DNA of 64,000 bases from Maridesulfovibrio bastinii DSM 16055 (GTDB lineage Bacteria > Desulfobacterota > Desulfovibrionia > Desulfovibrionales > Desulfovibrionaceae): the NCBI RefSeq assembly GCF_000429985.1, contig NZ_AUCX01000008.1:1-64000 (forward strand), given 5' to 3'. Positions 63,982-64,000 of the stretch are shown here, one piece after another. Position 1 is the first letter of the stretch. Each line of letters opens with the position of its first letter. The notes beneath the pieces are model-generated. The model saw only the letters and a list, made by a program, of their open reading frames with translations. It ran no database searches and was not told the DNA's origin. The position numbers and the translations under genes are program-made.

Positions 63982-64000
63982 TTTTTATTTTGAAAAACCT

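Overview
The window looks like chromosomal DNA from an AT-rich member of the Desulfovibrionaceae (marine Desulfovibrio/Maridesulfovibrio type). This is an inference from gene content: a PxxKW-type cysteine-rich protein, a tungsten-type aldehyde:ferredoxin oxidoreductase, glutamate-synthase-like Fe-S/FAD proteins, a selenocysteine-containing UshA-like protein, a NapH-type polyferredoxin, cobinamide synthesis and many short TTG/GTG-started genes. Genes are dense on both strands and most operons end in clear intrinsic terminators. I saw no rRNA, tRNA, CRISPR array or prophage. The only mobile DNA is the start of an IS1182-type transposase gene at the left edge.

Layout. 1-4.4 kb: IS edge, a small membrane protein, a pseudo-receiver/PilZ protein, a receiver-histidine kinase fusion, a STAS protein and a Gate-domain permease-like protein. 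4.4-8.2 kb (minus): a three-gene respiratory operon with a TsdA-like dihaem cytochrome c and two membrane proteins with fused c-haem domains; at least one resembles the cytochrome bd (CydA) superfamily. 8.2-9.3 kb: a gene-free kilobase with a near-consensus sigma-54 promoter. 9.3-12.8 kb: trmL, rfbBD and a NapH-like polyferredoxin. 12.9-15.4 kb: aor, divergent from a gene of unknown function, with two consensus-like sigma-70 promoters back to back. 15.6-18.8 kb: yajC-secD-secF. 19.2-25.2 kb (minus): glgP, a secreted nuclease and a degenerate three-gene glutamate-synthase-like module. 25.4-37.1 kb (plus): dut, argD, prmA, an EndoIII-like gene, envC-like, ctpA, a divergent deacetylase, a TrpXYZ-like ABC transporter, ndk and proC. 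37.2-46.7 kb (minus): cbiB and the macromolecular-synthesis cluster rpsU-yqeY-mutS2-dnaG-rpoD, preceded by HU and a 58-residue membrane protein, then ksgA. 46.8-64 kb (plus): a purine permease, an FlxA-like protein, apt-mtnP-mtaD (purine and methylthioadenosine salvage), the PxxKW protein, an M20 peptidase, mnmG, a YcgR-like PilZ protein, a CorC-type CBS protein, lnt, prfB with its programmed frameshift, a diguanylate cyclase, a FlhG-like ATPase, a second HU/IHF protein, the UshA-like selenoprotein and dapA.

The points most worth a second look are the cytochrome operon, the degenerate glutamate-synthase-like triad, the in-frame UGA of the UshA-like gene (a standard gene caller would truncate it), and the sigma-54-like promoter with no recognisable gene behind it. 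Several gene starts were moved from the longest ORF to the start with a Shine-Dalgarno (SD) sequence. The rest is mostly ordinary housekeeping.
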